Origin: UBA11222 sp030652895
Lineage (GTDB): Bacteria > Pseudomonadota > Alphaproteobacteria > UBA11222
DNA length: 5,980 nt
Reading direction: 5' to 3'
NCBI GenBank assembly: GCA_038318895.1
Contig: JBBQCS010000123.1
Coordinates: 1 to 5,980, forward strand
A program made the translations under genes and the position numbers. This document shows positions 5,004 through 5,980 of the stretch, in pieces (within the stretch, counting starts at the first letter, position 1; every line of letters starts with the position of its first letter). The notes under the pieces are model-generated. The model ran no database searches, had not been told where the DNA came from, and worked only from the letters and a program-made list of their open reading frames with translations.

Positions 5004-5980
5004 ATGAAAGTAGACGGCGAACTGCCCATCGGCATGGGAAAAGTCACCGAGCGGATCGGCCAGCTTGAAGCCGCAGGCTTTACCGGCGCGCAAACCGTTG
5101 AAACCGGACATGATCCGTTTCTTCCCCTCGTGCTGGCGGCGGAACACAGCAAGGAGATCGAATTGATCACCGCCATCGCGGTGGCGTTTGCCCGCAACCC
5201 GATGAACATGGCCGCCATCGGCAATGATCTGAACGATTATTCCCAGGGCCGTTTCATCATGGGCATCGGCTCGCAGATCAAGGCGCATATTGAAAAGCGC
5301 TTTTCCATGCCCTGGTCACACCCTGCCCCGCGCATGCGTGAAATGATCCTGGCCATGCGCGCCATCTGGGCCAACTGGTATGATGGCGAAGCGCTGAATT
5401 TCCGGGGCGAATTTTATTCGCACACGCTGATGACGCCGGTGTTCACCCCCACCCCCAGCAAATTTGGCGCGCCGCGCGTATTCCTGGCCGCGGTCGGCCC
5501 GATGATGACCGAGGTCGCCGCCGATGTCGCCGACGGCATCATGGTGCACCCCATGACATCCGTGAAATATCTCAAACAGATGACGTTGCCAATCGTCGAC
5601 GCCAGCCTGAAAAAGCGCAGCCGCGCGCGCAACACGTTCGAGCTGTCCTATCCGGTGTTCGTAGTGTCCGGCCAGAACGAAAAGGAGTTTGACGAAAACA
5701 AGCAGGCCGTCAAACAGCGCATCGCCTTTTACGCCTCGACGCCCGCCTATCGCGGCGTGCTGGAAACCCATGGCTGGGGCACCCTGCAGCCGCAACTGAA
5801 CCTGATGTCCAAGCAGGGCAAATGGGTCGAAATGGGCGACCTGATCGAAGACGAAATCCTCGACACCTTCGCCGTGGTCGGCGAGCCGCAAGAAATCGTG
5901 CCCATGATCAAAAGCCGCTACACCGGCCTGGTCGACCGCATCAGCATCAATTTCAGCTACGCCCCGCTGGACAAGCGCCC
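5004..5980 (+). CDS. LLM-class (luciferase-like) F420/flavin-dependent oxidoreductase, 3' end outside window
   Basis: 325 codons are present and the frame stays open to the window end; related proteins are about 330-340 residues, so only a few codons are probably missing. It is a TIM-barrel oxidoreductase of the bacterial luciferase superfamily. The overall pattern resembles the TIGR03617 (MSMEG_2256-type) group of predicted F420-dependent enzymes: N-terminal MKVDGEL, ETGHDPFLPL at 33-42, TAIAVAFARNPM at 56-67, GRFIMGIGSQ at 82-91, KRFSMPWSHPAPRMRE at 98-113, LAAVGPMMTEVAADVADG at 161-178, FYASTPAY at 242-249 and FAVVGEP at 289-295. No signal peptide is seen. The substrate is unknown. Many proteobacteria lack F420, so FMN is an equally reasonable cofactor here. 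It is divergent from znuC and has no obvious link to zinc uptake. Confidence 0.88.
   Translation, partial: MKVDGELPIGMGKVTERIGQLEAAGFTGAQTVETGHDPFLPLVLAAEHSKEIELITAIAVAFARNPMNMAAIGNDLNDYSQGRFIMGIGSQIKAHIEKRFSMPWSHPAPRMREMILAMRAIWANWYDGEALNFRGEFYSHTLMTPVFTPTPSKFGAPRVFLAAVGPMMTEVAADVADGIMVHPMTSVKYLKQMTLPIVDASLKKRSRARNTFELSYPVFVVSGQNEKEFDENKQAVKQRIAFYASTPAYRGVLETHGWGTLQPQLNLMSKQGKWVEMGDLIEDEILDTFAVVGEPQEIVPMIKSRYTGLVDRISINFSYAPLDKR

Noticed and set aside
5316..5891. 191-codon open frame on the minus strand
   Set aside because: Antisense to the oxidoreductase, which has clear family motifs and a strong ribosome binding site. The His/Gly-rich translation is typical of reversed GC-rich coding DNA.

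Overview
The window looks like chromosomal DNA from a Gram-negative bacterium, most likely an alphaproteobacterium. The evidence is an outer-membrane beta-barrel of the LpxR/DUF2219 family, a ZnuCB-type zinc importer, an alphaproteobacterial-looking ValS C-terminus, and fairly GC-rich genes with clear Shine-Dalgarno sites. The taxonomic call is an inference; no rRNA or tRNA gene is present to fix it. There are no insertion sequences, CRISPR arrays, tRNAs or phage genes, and gene density is high.

Layout. Positions 1-1062 (+) are the last 353 codons of valyl-tRNA synthetase, beginning just after its KMSKS loop. Only 15 bp separate it from a convergent sulfotransferase gene (1992-1078, -), whose TTG start is backed by a strong ribosome binding site. 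A 245-bp gap (1993-2237) holds a candidate sulfotransferase promoter and a 14-bp perfect palindrome but no convincing gene. Next, on the minus strand, lies a tight three-gene set read znuC (4861-4070), znuB (4080-3283), lpxR-like (3275-2238). znuC and znuB overlap by 11 bp. The ribosome binding site of the lpxR-like gene lies inside the last codons of znuB, so the three are almost certainly cotranscribed and probably translationally coupled. A 142-bp divergent intergenic region (4862-5003) separates znuC from a plus-strand luciferase-like flavin/F420 oxidoreductase (5004 to the window end, truncated). This region contains a Zur-box-like palindrome and an 8-bp inverted repeat.

How the genes fit together. 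ZnuC (ATPase with a His-rich tail) and ZnuB (permease) form the inner-membrane part of a zinc ABC importer; the substrate-binding protein ZnuA and the regulator Zur are not in the window. The unusual partner is the outer-membrane LpxR-like protein in the same operon, which suggests that envelope or lipid A remodelling is tied to metal status. ValS, the sulfotransferase and the oxidoreductase are probably independent units. I see no definite new system; the znuCB-lpxR-like operon and its operator-like upstream DNA are the best candidates for a second look.
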